A DNA stretch of 64,000 bases, from NCBI GenBank assembly GCA_945290265.1, contig CALYQW010000003.1, positions 124,001 through 188,000 on the forward strand, given 5' to 3'. Position 1 is the stretch's first letter. Each line of letters starts with the position of its first letter. A program made the translations under genes and the position numbers. Positions 46,726 through 56,330 of the stretch are shown piece after piece. This DNA is from an uncultured Erwinia sp. GTDB taxonomy: Bacteria > Pseudomonadota > Gammaproteobacteria > Enterobacterales > Enterobacteriaceae. The notes under the pieces were generated by a model that saw nothing but the letters and a program-made list of their open reading frames with translations, made no database searches and was not told the origin of the DNA.

Positions 46726-49095
46726 ATGTCCACGAACAGCGAACAGCAACTGGTGCTCTGGTATAACCAACTCGGCATGCATGATGTTGACAGAGTCGGG
46801 GGAAAAAATGCCTCCCTGGGAGAAATGATCACAAATTTGTCGGCACTGGGCGTTTCCGTCCCGGACGGGTTTGCGACGACCTCTTATGCATTCAATCAGT
46901 TTCTTGATCAGAGTGGGTTAAATGAACGCATCTGGCAGCTGCTGGACAACACCGATATTGATGATGTCGATCGGCTGGCGCAGGCGGGTAAGCAGATCCG
47001 CCAGTGGATTGTGGATACGCCACTGACCCCGGCGCTGGAGCAGGCGGTACACGATGCCTGGAACCGGCTGGCAGCAGACGATGCCAACGCCTCTTTTGCG
47101 GTGCGTTCTTCGGCCACAGCGGAAGATATGCCGGACGCCTCCTTTGCCGGCCAGCAGGAAACATTCCTCAATGTGCAGGGTTATGACGCGGTGCTGGTGG
47201 CGATTAAACACGTCTTCGCTTCGCTGTTTAATGATCGTGCCATTTCCTACCGGGTGCACCAGGGCTATGAACATCGCGGCGTGGCGCTGTCAGCGGGCGT
47301 GCAGCGCATGGTGCGTTCGGACCTGGCTACCTCCGGCGTGATGTTCACCATTGATACCGAATCCGGCTTTGACCAGGTGGTGTTTATCACCGCCGCCTGG
47401 GGGCTGGGAGAAATGGTGGTTCAGGGGGCGGTGAACCCCGATGAGTTCTACGTTCATAAGCCGACGCTGAAAGCCGGACGTCCGGCAATTGTGCGCCGCA
47501 CCATGGGCTCAAAAAAAATCCGCATCGTGTACAACGATTCGCAAAGTCACGGTGAGCAGGTGAGAACCGAAGAGGTGCCGGAAGCCCTGCGCGATCAGTT
47601 CTCTCTCAGCGACAGTGAGGTGCAGGCGCTGGCGGCACAGGCGCTGTTAATTGAGCAGCATTATCAGCGTCCGATGGATATTGAATGGGCAAAAGATGGC
47701 CATACCGGCAAGCTGTATATCGTTCAGGCGCGGCCGGAAACGGTGCGCTCATCCGGACAGGTGATGGAGCGTTACAATTTGCAGGGCAAAGGGAAGGTGC
47801 TGGTGGAAGGGCGGGCCATCGGGCACCGTATCGGGGCGGGTGAAGTCAAAATTATCCATGACATCAGCGAAATGAACCGCATTAAAGCGGGGGATGTGCT
47901 GGTCACGGATATGACCGATCCTGACTGGGAGCCGATTATGAAAAAAGCGGCCGCGATTGTCACCAATCGCGGCGGACGCACCTGCCATGCGGCAATTATT
48001 GCCCGTGAGCTGGGGATCCCGGCGGTGGTCGGCTGTGGTGATGCCACGGAACGTCTGCGCGGTAAGCATACCGTTACCGTTTCCTGTGCGGAGGGCGATA
48101 CCGGCTACGTCTACGATCAGCTGCAGGATTTTGAGGTCACCAGTTCGCAGGTGGATGAAATGCCGGCATTACCGCTAAAGATTATGATGAATGTCGGTAA
48201 TCCGGATCGCGCTTTCGACTTTGCCTGCCTGCCCGGCGACGGCGTGGGTCTGGCGCGGCTGGAGTTTATTATTAACCGCATGATTGGTATCCATCCGCGC
48301 GCGCTGCTGGAGTTTGAACAGCAGACACCGGAACTGCAGCAGCAGATCCGTAGCATGATCAAAGGTTATGACAATCCGGTGGAGTTCTATATCGCCCGTC
48401 TGACCGAGGGGATTGCCACCCTGGCGGCGGCGTTTGCGCCGAAGCGGGTGATTGTGCGTCTGTCAGACTTTAAGTCTAATGAGTACGCCAACCTGCTGGG
48501 AGGCGACCGCTATGAACCTGAAGAAGAAAACCCGATGCTTGGCTTCCGCGGAGCCGGACGCTATGTGGCTGACAGTTTCCGCGCCTGCTTTGCACTGGAA
48601 TGTGCGGCCGTAAAACGAGTACGTAATGATATGGGGCTGACGAACGTTGAGGTGATGGTGCCCTTTGTGCGTACCGTTGCACAGGCGCAGGCCGTGACCG
48701 AAGAACTGGCGCGCCAGGGATTGAAGCGCGGCGAAAATGGCCTGAAACTCATTATGATGTGTGAAATACCCTCCAATGCGCTGCTGGCGGAGCAGTTCCT
48801 GCAGTTCTTTGACGGTTTCTCCATTGGCTCTAATGATATGACCCAACTGACGCTTGGCCTCGATCGTGATTCCGGCGTGGTATCGGAACTGTTTGATGAG
48901 CGTAACGAGGCGGTAAAAGTGCTGTTGTCGATGGCGATCCGCGCGGCGAAAAAGCAGGGGAAATACGTCGGTATTTGCGGTCAGGGACCGTCTGACCATC
49001 AGGATTTTGCCGAGTGGTTAATGGAAGAGGGTATAGACAGTCTGTCACTTAACCCGGACACCGTGGTGCAGACCTGGCTTGCACTGGCAAAATAG
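46726..49095 (+). CDS. ppsA: Phosphoenolpyruvate synthase
   Basis: A 789-residue gluconeogenic enzyme making PEP from pyruvate and ATP with release of AMP and phosphate. Order: ATP-grasp domain ([23 protein letters not shown] near 125), swivelling phosphohistidine domain ([23 protein letters not shown], catalytic His near residue 420), and PEP/pyruvate-binding TIM barrel ([39 protein letters not shown]). The TC-H pair holds the regulatory Thr that PpsR phosphorylates. Length is close to E. coli (792). Confidence 0.97.
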   Translation: MSTNSEQQLVLWYNQLGMHDVDRVGGKNASLGEMITNLSALGVSVPDGFATTSYAFNQFLDQSGLNERIWQLLDNTDIDDVDRLAQAGKQIRQWIVDTPLTPALEQAVHDAWNRLAADDANASFAVRSSATAEDMPDASFAGQQETFLNVQGYDAVLVAIKHVFASLFNDRAISYRVHQGYEHRGVALSAGVQRMVRSDLATSGVMFTIDTESGFDQVVFITAAWGLGEMVVQGAVNPDEFYVHKPTLKAGRPAIVRRTMGSKKIRIVYNDSQSHGEQVRTEEVPEALRDQFSLSDSEVQALAAQALLIEQHYQRPMDIEWAKDGHTGKLYIVQARPETVRSSGQVMERYNLQGKGKVLVEGRAIGHRIGAGEVKIIHDISEMNRIKAGDVLVTDMTDPDWEPIMKKAAAIVTNRGGRTCHAAIIARELGIPAVVGCGDATERLRGKHTVTVSCAEGDTGYVYDQLQDFEVTSSQVDEMPALPLKIMMNVGNPDRAFDFACLPGDGVGLARLEFIINRMIGIHPRALLEFEQQTPELQQQIRSMIKGYDNPVEFYIARLTEGIATLAAAFAPKRVIVRLSDFKSNEYANLLGGDRYEPEEENPMLGFRGAGRYVADSFRACFALECAAVKRVRNDMGLTNVEVMVPFVRTVAQAQAVTEELARQGLKRGENGLKLIMMCEIPSNALLAEQFLQFFDGFSIGSNDMTQLTLGLDRDSGVVSELFDERNEAVKVLLSMAIRAAKKQGKYVGICGQGPSDHQDFAEWLMEEGIDSLSLNPDTVVQTWLALAK

Positions 49096-49148
49096 CCGTT
49101 CACTGGCAGCAGGTCATTGTCTGGCCTGCTGTTTGCTGAATGACAGAC

Positions 49149-49247
49149 AAAAAAAAGCCCACAACAAGGATGGGCAAAGACTACACACAGCAATATAGGT
49201 TTTCAGTGAATAGGGTGGTTAAAATCAGTTTGCTGATGTTCAACACA
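49149..49247 (-). ncRNA. rprA: Small regulatory RNA RprA
   Basis: The minus strand carries TGCTGTGTGTAGTCTTTGCC, identical to the 3' part of E. coli RprA, followed by the terminator GCCCA...TGGGC and eight T. A -10 box TATAGT (49253-49258) places the 5' end near 49247, giving about 99 nt against about 105 in E. coli. Location next to ppsA/ydiK also fits E. coli synteny. In E. coli RprA activates rpoS translation with Hfq. The 5' half here is diverged; the CCCTATTCACTGAAAAC stretch occupies the place of the rpoS-pairing region. A short minus-strand frame over this locus is not a gene. Confidence 0.9.
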
Positions 49248-49252
49248 TCGCA

Positions 49253-49295
49253 ACTATAAGCTGTTGATATTCCACTGTATGTAAGAATGCTCTTA
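49253..49295 (-). promoter_or_regulatory. rprA promoter with RcsB-type box
   Basis: Minus-strand TAAGAGCATTCTTA (49282-49295) closely resembles the RcsB/RcsAB box TAAGAATATTCTTA. It abuts the -35 position (poor CATACA) of the -10 TATAGT, the layout of an Rcs-activated promoter as known for rprA. Confidence 0.75.
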
Positions 49296-49536
49296 TTAAG
49301 TGGCCAGCTGGTGACTTTTACCGGGCAGAGCTTGCAACAGATTAAAAGACTATTAATTTGTTTTAGGGCTTTGCTATCTGCTAAACATGCACGCATTATG
49401 AGCGCTTACCTTTAAAAGGGACAGGGAGAAAATGCACAGTGCCAATTTTGACCTTTAATTTTTGATTTTATCTCAAAATGGCTGCTTGCAGTTGCGCTGA
49501 ACCACTGACTGCAGCAGGTGACAGTAAGATAATCCT
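49296..49536. other. Gap between rprA promoter and AraC remnant
   Basis: About 240 bases, AT-rich, without a supported gene. The 3' end of the AraC-type gene lies just beyond. Confidence 0.4.
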
Positions 49537-50001
49537 TTATTTTCTACTGGCGCCGTTCAGCCAGAATTTTTTATAACGCGCAGGAGGTACGCCGACAATA
49601 TTTTGGAAAATACGGTGAAAATTATTGACGATATCGTAGCCAACCGCATGTGCCACTTCAGTGATACCTAAAACGGTGCTTAATAATATAGTCTGCGCCT
49701 CACCAATACGGCGGCGGGTTTGATATTGTTTGGGAGAATAGCCTGAGTAGTCTTTAAAGACATGTGACAGATAAAAATGGCTGATATTCATTGCGGCGGT
49801 CATTGAAGCGAGCGCTATATTATCTTTATAGTGTTTATCGATAAAATCTTTAATTCGCTGGCCGAGAATAATCCCGGAGCTTTTTACCATTTGTTCATTT
49901 TTATCCCACATTCTGTAGCAGATTAGCAGCAGTGCATTAAGCATATTATCTGCAATTTCTGCACTGTGCGGCTGCCTGGCAGTAATATGGGTCCACATCA
50001 T
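49537..50001 (-). pseudogene. AraC-family regulator lacking its N-terminal domain
   Basis: The visible 154 residues are the C-terminal part of an AraC/XylS regulator. Both helix-turn-helix motifs are intact (IALASMTAAMNISHFYLSHVFKDYSGYSPKQYQTRRRIGEAQ and ITEVAHAVGYDIVNNFHRIFQNIVGVPPARY). The usual 130-150 residue sugar-sensing cupin domain is missing. The frame is closed by a stop a few codons upstream of the ATG at 50001, exactly where a 5'-less isomerase gene begins on the other strand. A short protein could be made from ATG 50001, but no ribosome-binding site is seen. Confidence 0.75.
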
Positions 50002-50003
50002 AT

Positions 50004-50530
50004 CAAACAGCTATCAGTGGAATGAGGTGGCGATCCCCTGGTGGAAAAAATTTGTGCTGCATGCCAGAGAACATGGCGTTGAGCAGATTGCCCTTGAAGC
50101 GTTCCCGAGCCAGCTGGTGTATAACCCTGCAACCCTGTTGCGTCTGCGTAACGCTGTGGATGACATGATTGGTATCAACCTTGATCCCTCACACCTGATA
50201 GCGATGGGGGCTGAACCGATTGCTGCGGTGCGCAAGCTGGGAAACACCCTACTTCATGTCCACGGTAAGGATGCGCGTATTGAGCGCGGTCTGGTTGATA
50301 TTGATGGATTGATGGAATATCAACCCGTGACCCATACCAACACCCGCACCTGGAACTATGTGGCAGTAGGCTGTGGCCAGGATCTGCGCTGGTGGAAAGA
50401 ATTTTTCTCGGTGCTGCGGATGACAGGGTTTGACGGCGATATGTCGCTGGAGATGGAAGATCTTACCATGAGTGTTGAAGCCGGTTTACGAACCTCAATT
50501 GATGCCCTGAATATGACTCTCAGCCGTTAA
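50004..50530 (+). pseudogene. Sugar phosphate isomerase/epimerase, 5' truncated
   Basis: About 170 codons form the C-terminal half of a xylose-isomerase-like TIM barrel (AP endonuclease 2 superfamily): YQWNEVAIPWWKKFVLHARE, IALEAFPSQLVYNPATLLRLR, GINLDPSHLIAMG (metal region), LLHVHGKDARI and DGDMSLEMEDLTMS. The N-terminal strands and their metal ligands are missing; the frame simply opens at the junction near 50003. The ATG-like start at 50027 has no upstream signal. Family members of about 330 residues usually sit beside an AraC or LacI regulator in carbohydrate loci, so it was probably divergent from the truncated AraC gene. Confidence 0.75.
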
Positions 50531-50549
50531 GCCATCCTGAACCCGGATG

Positions 50550-50580
50550 ACCCGAAGCCTGCACTCAGCTGGCTTCGGGT
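50550..50580. terminator. Hairpin between convergent isomerase remnant and ydiK
   Basis: Perfect 10-base stem ACCCGAAGCC/GGCTTCGGGT with an 11-base loop. There is no T-run in the plus direction, so termination efficiency is doubtful. Confidence 0.5.
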
Positions 50581-50598
50581 GGATATCGCTTAACTGGC

Positions 50599-51723
50599 TT
50601 ACTCTTTAGCCTCAGACGGAATAATATCCAGTTCCGCCAGCTCTTCCAGCACATCATCAGGATCCTGGCTGGGGGCGGGCACTTCATGCACCCAGACCCA
50701 AATCAGTCGGTAAGACACCGCCAGCACCACCGGGCCAATAAACAGGCCAATCATACCGAATGCCACCAGGCCACCGATAACCCCGGAGAGGATCAGGATC
50801 ATTGGCAGGTCGGCACCCATACGGATCAGCATCGGGCGCAGGACGCTGTCGAGCATGCCGACCACGCAACTCCAGATCAGCAGCACGGTGCCCCAGGTGG
50901 TATCCCCGCTCCAGTACAGCCAGATAATCGCTGGCACCAGTACCAGCAGGGGGCCGAGCTGCACCAGACAGGAGAGGATCATCAGCACCGTCAGAATGGT
51001 GGCGTAAGGGATACCGGCAATTGCCAGGCCAATACCGCCAAGCACGCCCTGCACCAGCGCCGTAACGACCACGCCCAAAGCTACAGCACGTACCGCCTGT
51101 CCGGCCAGCAGCACCGCAGCATCACCGCGATGGGAGCCAAGACGGAATGCGAAGTGCCGAATACCGTGGCTAACCCGCTCTCCGCGCCAGTACAGCAGTA
51201 CGCTGAACAGCAGCATCAGGCCCAGATGCAGCATAAAGCGGCCAAAATGGCCGGCTTGGGCGAAGAAAAAACCGGTAGTACGCCCAACATAGGGCTGTAG
51301 TTTCGCCAGCAGGGTACTGCTGCTGCCGGTAGCCAGACTGTGCCAGGCATACCACAGTTTGTTGCCGGCCAGGGGAATATCCTGCAGCCACTCCAGCTGC
51401 GGCAGACTGAAATGCCCGGCGCTGACCCAGGCCATAATTGGGCCACTGTTTTCCAGCAGGCTGTTTACCAGTATGGCGGCGGGGATAATAAACACCAGGA
51501 TTAACAGAATGGTCATTACCAGCACGGCCAGGGAACGGCGTCCCCACAGCCAGCGCTCTATCCTGATCATCAGCGGCCAGGTGGCAATCACCACCATGCT
51601 GGCCCAGGCAAAACCGAGAATAAAGGGCTGCACCACCCAAAAACTTGCCAAGATCATAATGCTGACAAACATTAGCGAGAATACAATCTGCAGCAGATCC
51701 CAGCGTTTATAGATATCCTTCAT
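50599..51723 (-). CDS. ydiK: AI-2E family transporter YdiK
   Basis: A 374-residue inner-membrane permease of the AI-2E/PerM family with about eight hydrophobic segments. The ending YSGDTTWGTVLLIWSCVVGMLDSVLRPMLIRMGADLPMILILSGVIGGLVAFGMIGLFIGPVVLAV is the diagnostic family C-terminal block. E. coli YdiK is the likely orthologue by order with ydiJ. The substrate is unknown. Start ATG 51723. Confidence 0.93.
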   Translation of the reverse strand: MKDIYKRWDLLQIVFSLMFVSIMILASFWVVQPFILGFAWASMVVIATWPLMIRIERWLWGRRSLAVLVMTILLILVFIIPAAILVNSLLENSGPIMAWVSAGHFSLPQLEWLQDIPLAGNKLWYAWHSLATGSSSTLLAKLQPYVGRTTGFFFAQAGHFGRFMLHLGLMLLFSVLLYWRGERVSHGIRHFAFRLGSHRGDAAVLLAGQAVRAVALGVVVTALVQGVLGGIGLAIAGIPYATILTVLMILSCLVQLGPLLVLVPAIIWLYWSGDTTWGTVLLIWSCVVGMLDSVLRPMLIRMGADLPMILILSGVIGGLVAFGMIGLFIGPVVLAVSYRLIWVWVHEVPAPSQDPDDVLEELAELDIIPSEAKE

Positions 51724-51962
51724 TTTTACGTCAACCTCAGGTGAAAATCCGTATTAACTCAGTGCCGTGGCGATGTATTCAATCCCCACAACCACCGGAC
51801 GTCAGCCATACTGCCACTCTGGCGGAATAATGTAGCAAAAATTTTGCATAAACTAACAATAAAGAGGGCAGGCGATGTTAGAGGAAAGCGCGACAGCAGA
51901 GAAAAAAATGTGATAAAACAGAACTCAGTCCAGGCTCAACGACAACCATTGGTCACCCGATA

Positions 51963-54900
51963 ATGATCCCACAAATTTCACAGGCACCCGGTCTGACCCG
52001 GCAGGTGCTGAACTTTTTGGATGCGTTAACTCAGCAAGGTTTTACCGGCGACAGTGCCACCAGTTATGCCGATCGCCTGATTATGTCCACCGATAACAGT
52101 ATCTATCAGCTGTTGCCCGATGCGGTGCTGTTTCCGCGCTCGACCGCCGATGTGGCGCTGATTGCCCGTCTGGCCGGCGAAGAGCGCTTTGCCTCTCTGG
52201 TGTTTACCCCGCGCGGCGGTGGCACCGGCACCAACGGGCAGGCGCTGAATCAGGGCATTGTGGTGGATATGTCGCGTCATATGAATCGCATTCTGGAAAT
52301 TAATCCGCAAGGAGGCTGGGTTAAAGTCGAAGCCGGGGTGATTAAAGACCAGCTGAATGCGTATCTTAAACCTTTTGGTTTTTTTTTCTCGCCTGAACTC
52401 TCCACCAGTAACCGTGCCACTCTCGGCGGTATGATCAGTACTGACGCCTCTGGTCAGGGATCGCTGGTGTACGGTAAAACCTCCGATCACGTTCTCGGGC
52501 TGCGTGCGGTGCTGTTGGGGGGGGATATTCTTGATACGCGCCCGATGCCGGTGGCGCTTGCTGAACAGCTGGCGGCAGAGCCGGACGCTCAGGGTGAGAT
52601 TTATCGGGTGGTGCTGGAACGCTGCCGTGAGCAGCGCGAGCTGATTGTGGCAAAGTTTCCATCGCTGAACCGATTCCTGACTGGTTATGACCTGCGTCAT
52701 GTATTGAGCGACGATCTGCAGCAGTTCGATTTAACCCGTATTTTGTGTGGTGCAGAGGGCACGCTGGCGTTTATTACCGAAGCGCGTTTGAATATCACCC
52801 CGATCCCCAAAGTACGTCGGCTGGTGAATATCAAATACGACTCGTTTGATTCCGCGTTACGCAATGCGCCGCTGATGGTGGAAGCGCGCGCGCTGTCAGT
52901 GGAAACCGTGGACTCCAGCGTGCTGAATCTGGCGCGCGAAGATATTGTCTGGCACTCGGTCAGCGAGCTGATTACCGATGTGCCGGATAAAACCTTGCTG
53001 GGGCTGAATATTGTTGAGTTTGCCGGCGACGATAACGCGTTGATTGACAGCCAGCTGAATGCGCTCTGTCAGCGGCTGGACGGGCTGATGGCGCGGGGCG
53101 AGGGCGGGATTATCGGCTGGCAGCTGTGTGACGACCTGGCGGGGATTGAGCGCATCTACGCAATGCGCAAAAAAGCAGTGGGTTTGCTGGGTAATGCCAA
53201 AGGCCGTGCCAAACCGATCCCGTTTGTTGAAGATACCTGCGTACCGCCAGCCCACCTGGCGGACTTTATTGCCGAGTTTCGTAAGCTGCTGGACAGCCAC
53301 AATCTGAGCTACGGCATGTTTGGTCATGTGGATGCCGGGGTGCTGCACGTCCGGCCGGCGCTGGATATGTGCGATCCGCAGCAGGAAGTGCTGATTAAAC
53401 GCATCAGTGATGAGGTAGTGGCTCTGACCGAGCGTTACGGCGGGCTGCTGTGGGGCGAACACGGCAAAGGCTTTCGGGCGGAATACAGTCCGGCGTTCTT
53501 TGGTGAAACGCTGTATAAGGAATTGCGGCGCATCAAGGGGGTGTTCGATCCTGCTAACCGCCTCAATCCGGGAAAAATCTGTGCGCCACTGGAAAGTGAG
53601 CAACCGGTATACCGGGTGGAAGCGGAAAAACGCGGCACCCTCGATCGCCAGATCCCGCTGCAGGTGCGCACCGACTGGCGTGGAGCGATGGAGTGCAACG
53701 GGAACGGGTTGTGCTTTAATTTTGACGTTAACAGTCCGATGTGCCCGTCGATGAAAATCACCGCCAATCGCCTGCACTCGCCAAAAGGCCGCGCTACCCT
53801 GACCCGTGAATGGCTGCGCCTGCTGGCAGAGCGCGGCGTCGATCCGCTGGCGCTGGAGCAGCAGTTGCCGCAGCGCTCGGTTAGCCTGCGTGGCCTGATC
53901 GAACGCACACGCAACAGCTGGTATGCCCGACGCGGGGAATATGACTTTTCCCATGAAGTGAAAGAGTCGATGTCAGGCTGTCTGGCCTGCAAAGCCTGCT
54001 CCACTCAGTGCCCGGTTAAAATTGACGTGCCCAACTTCCGCTCACGCTTTCTGCAACTGTATCACACCCGCTATCTGCGACCGCTCAGCGACTATCTGGT
54101 GGCCGGAGTGGAAAGCTATACGCCGCTAATGGCGAAAGCGCCGCGGGCAGTGAATTTCCTGTTGCGCAAGCGCTGGGCAGGGGCGCTGAGTCAGCGCTGG
54201 CTGGGGATGGTTGATCTGCCGTTACTGTCCACGCCGACGCTTAAACAGCGTCCGGCAGCACGGCGCGCGTTGCAAATTACCCTTAAGCAGCTGGAAACGA
54301 TGGATGCCTCACAGCGACAAAACCATGTGCTGGTGGTACAGGATCCGTTTACCAGCTACTACGAAGCGCAGCTGGTAGAAGATTTTATTCAGCTGGCGGA
54401 AAAACTGGGTTATACCCCGGTGCTGTTACCGTTTTTACCCAACGGCAAAGCGCAGCATGTAAAAGGCTTTCTGCAGCAGTTTTCCCGTACCGCGCAAAAG
54501 ACCGCTGACTTCCTTAATCGCGTAGCGCAGTTGGGGGTGCCGCTGGTGGGGGTCGATCCGGCGCTGGTGCTCTGTTATCGCGATGAATACCGTCAGGTGC
54601 TGGGGGAACAGCGCGGCGGTTTTCATGTCCAGCTGGCGCATGAATGGCTGCTGCAGGTGCTGGAGCCGCGCAGTTCAACTGTGCCACAGGGAGAAAGCTG
54701 GTATCTGTTCGGTCATTGTACCGAGGTGACGACGTTGCCAGGGTCCACCGCACAGTGGGGGACGCTGTTTGCCCGCCTGGGCGCGCGGCTGGAAACCATC
54801 AGCGCGGGCTGTTGCGGCATGGCGGGCACCTATGGTCATGAAAGCCAGAATCTCGACAATTCTCTGGGTATTTATACCCTTTCCTGGCACCCGGCGCTGC

Positions 54901-55016
54901 AGAAATTACCGCGTCAGCGCTGTCTGGCCACCGGCTACTCATGCCGTACCCAGGTCAAGCGGGTGGAAGGTAATGGATTGCGCCATCCGTTGCAGGCATT
55001 ACTGACACTGATCTGA
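51963..55016 (+). CDS. ydiJ: FAD/Fe-S D-2-hydroxyglutarate dehydrogenase-type oxidoreductase YdiJ
   Basis: A 1017-residue fusion enzyme. N-terminal FAD-binding type 4 domain (FTPRGGGTGTNGQALNQGIVVDMSRHMN near residue 80; TLGGMISTDASGQGSLVYGKTSDHVLG near 152) is followed by the FAD-oxidase C-terminal domain, then a 4Fe-4S ferredoxin region (CLACKACSTQCPV from residue 673) and a CCG-type domain (SAGCCGMAGTYGHE). E. coli YdiJ is the same size; such enzymes oxidise D-2-hydroxyacids. A good start ATG follows CACCCGATA with weak ribosome-binding site. It is divergent from ydiK. Confidence 0.94.
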   Translation: MIPQISQAPGLTRQVLNFLDALTQQGFTGDSATSYADRLIMSTDNSIYQLLPDAVLFPRSTADVALIARLAGEERFASLVFTPRGGGTGTNGQALNQGIVVDMSRHMNRILEINPQGGWVKVEAGVIKDQLNAYLKPFGFFFSPELSTSNRATLGGMISTDASGQGSLVYGKTSDHVLGLRAVLLGGDILDTRPMPVALAEQLAAEPDAQGEIYRVVLERCREQRELIVAKFPSLNRFLTGYDLRHVLSDDLQQFDLTRILCGAEGTLAFITEARLNITPIPKVRRLVNIKYDSFDSALRNAPLMVEARALSVETVDSSVLNLAREDIVWHSVSELITDVPDKTLLGLNIVEFAGDDNALIDSQLNALCQRLDGLMARGEGGIIGWQLCDDLAGIERIYAMRKKAVGLLGNAKGRAKPIPFVEDTCVPPAHLADFIAEFRKLLDSHNLSYGMFGHVDAGVLHVRPALDMCDPQQEVLIKRISDEVVALTERYGGLLWGEHGKGFRAEYSPAFFGETLYKELRRIKGVFDPANRLNPGKICAPLESEQPVYRVEAEKRGTLDRQIPLQVRTDWRGAMECNGNGLCFNFDVNSPMCPSMKITANRLHSPKGRATLTREWLRLLAERGVDPLALEQQLPQRSVSLRGLIERTRNSWYARRGEYDFSHEVKESMSGCLACKACSTQCPVKIDVPNFRSRFLQLYHTRYLRPLSDYLVAGVESYTPLMAKAPRAVNFLLRKRWAGALSQRWLGMVDLPLLSTPTLKQRPAARRALQITLKQLETMDASQRQNHVLVVQDPFTSYYEAQLVEDFIQLAEKLGYTPVLLPFLPNGKAQHVKGFLQQFSRTAQKTADFLNRVAQLGVPLVGVDPALVLCYRDEYRQVLGEQRGGFHVQLAHEWLLQVLEPRSSTVPQGESWYLFGHCTEVTTLPGSTAQWGTLFARLGARLETISAGCCGMAGTYGHESQNLDNSLGIYTLSWHPALQKLPRQRCLATGYSCRTQVKRVEGNGLRHPLQALLTLI

Positions 55017-55154
55017 ACCCTAAAACCCGCCAGCAGAAATGATAAACCAATTATTTTATGTGGTTTTATTTTCTCCGGCGGGTTGACTTTCTTTAACACT
55101 TTATCCGGTGCGATCTTCTTTTTCAGTCAGCGCACGGTATAATAGTCAGCGTGA

Positions 55155-55559
55155 TTACATTATCCACGCCGCATGTTTCATGAAATTGCTCTGCAGTTCG
55201 TTGATGCGTTGCCAGTTGCCGTGGTGCGCCAGCTGCTGGCATAACTGCGACAGCGTATGGCGTGCCAGTTGCCAGGCCTGCATCCGAAAGAGGCGTTCGC
55301 GCGAAGTATCACTCAGCTCTGCGATAAGCCGTTGGTGAAGTTTATTAATCGCATGCAGCCAGCTTTGATCGTCGCCATTAAGCTGACAAAGTTCAGCCAT
55401 ATCAAGGCAGGTATCATTGAATTTGCGTAACTGCGTAATGGTACATTCCGCCCGGTTGAGTCGGGCCTGCGCCATATAAAAATCAACGATGATATCCCGC
55501 AGGGACGAGTGGTAATGATCTATTTTGTGTTGCAGCCACGCGTTTATCGGCAGGTTCAT
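55155..55559 (-). CDS. Unrecognised 134-residue helical protein under Fur control
   Basis: I do not recognise the family. The protein appears all-helical and cytoplasmic, with leucine/glutamine heptad-like runs (YMAQARLNRAECTITQLRKFNDTCLDMAELCQL, ARHTLSQLCQQLAHHGNWQRINELQSNFMKHAAW), four cysteines and several histidines, no signal peptide and no membrane segment. Its start lies only 16 bases from a near-perfect Fur box, so it should be made under iron limitation. It neighbours the suf operon, divergently, where E. coli has ydiH/rydB. It could be an iron-stress adaptor or regulator (inference). Confidence 0.65.
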   Translation of the reverse strand: MNLPINAWLQHKIDHYHSSLRDIIVDFYMAQARLNRAECTITQLRKFNDTCLDMAELCQLNGDDQSWLHAINKLHQRLIAELSDTSRERLFRMQAWQLARHTLSQLCQQLAHHGNWQRINELQSNFMKHAAWIM

Positions 55560-55575
55560 TGCGGGTTCCTGATAC

Positions 55576-55594
55576 GTTAATGATAATCATTATC
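55576..55594. promoter_or_regulatory. Near-perfect Fur box
   Basis: GTTAATGATAATCATTATC matches the Fur consensus at 18 of 19 positions. It lies 17-35 bases before the 134-residue gene and about 360 bases upstream of sufA, so it most directly controls the former. Confidence 0.92.
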
Positions 55595-55950
55595 ATATTA
55601 TAACTATGAGCAGATTCAACGGCTGGACAGAATTTTTTAACGATTAATGTTACCTGTCAGAAAAAACGGTAACACCTTTGTTTTCATGCTGAGAAAGATT
55701 TGAAATGCTTTTCGGGCATGGAGGTTGTAAAATTACAAGAAATAAACATTTCCTTTTCAAGTGTTTATCTTTTGCCATTTTTAACCCTATTGGCAACGTG
55801 TGATCTGTTTTGCAGGTGCTGAAGTTAACTAAATGCAGTTTAAACGCCAGTACATTCTTTATCCCTGCAAAACAAGAGGTTGAAGTGATACAGGTTATCA
55901 CTAACATAAGGGGGATAAGCCCATCGGGCTTTGGTAACGCGAGGTAATTT
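55595..55950. other. suf operon promoter and leader region
   Basis: About 355 bases, AT-rich. A 10-base perfect inverted repeat GTTTTGCAGG (55807-55816) and CCTGCAAAAC (55864-55873), 47 bases apart, lies 80-140 bases before sufA. In E. coli OxyR, IscR, IHF and Fur act here; I could not place their sites with confidence. No gene is supported. Confidence 0.5.
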
Positions 55951-56325
55951 ATGCAATCAGCTAACCCTGCATCTTTTTCTCCGGACGAATATGTCTGGAA
56001 AGGCCTGACGCTTACTGACAGCGCAGCAAAACAAATTATTGCCCTGGCAGCGGGAGACCCGGAAATTAAAGGCTTGCGTCTTGGGGTGAAAACCTCCGGC
56101 TGCGCCGGGTTTGGCTATACCATGGATATGGTGAAAGACCCGCAACAGAATGATCTGGTTTACAGCCATAATGGCGCGTTGCTGTTTGTTCCTCTTCAGG
56201 CTATGCCGTATATCGACGGGACTGAAGTTGATTATGTTCGTGAAGGCCTGAATCAGATATTTAAATTTAATAATCCTAAAGCTCAACACGCCTGCGGTTG
56301 TGGTGAGAGCTTTGGCGTTGAGTAA
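55951..56325 (+). CDS. sufA: A-type Fe-S carrier SufA
   Basis: A 124-residue A-type iron-sulfur carrier that receives clusters from SufBCD. The three conserved cysteines are visible in [11 protein letters not shown] (near residue 50) and the C-terminal [42 protein letters not shown] matches E. coli SufA. GAGG lies eight to eleven bases before the ATG. First gene of sufABCDSE. Confidence 0.97.
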   Translation: MQSANPASFSPDEYVWKGLTLTDSAAKQIIALAAGDPEIKGLRLGVKTSGCAGFGYTMDMVKDPQQNDLVYSHNGALLFVPLQAMPYIDGTEVDYVREGLNQIFKFNNPKAQHACGCGESFGVE

Positions 56326-56330
56326 ACTTT

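Noticed and set aside
49181-49396. 71-codon minus-strand frame downstream of ppsA
   Set aside because: It overlaps the rprA sRNA and its promoter; no ribosome-binding site or family.
52896-53954. 352-codon open frame antisense to ydiJ
   Set aside because: Shadow of the FAD/Fe-S gene; composition and lack of motifs show it is not coding.
55020-55085. Possible terminator after ydiJ (AACCCGCC with GGCGGGTT)
   Set aside because: Arms pair well but the loop is over 40 bases and no clean T-run follows; kept only as a weak possibility.
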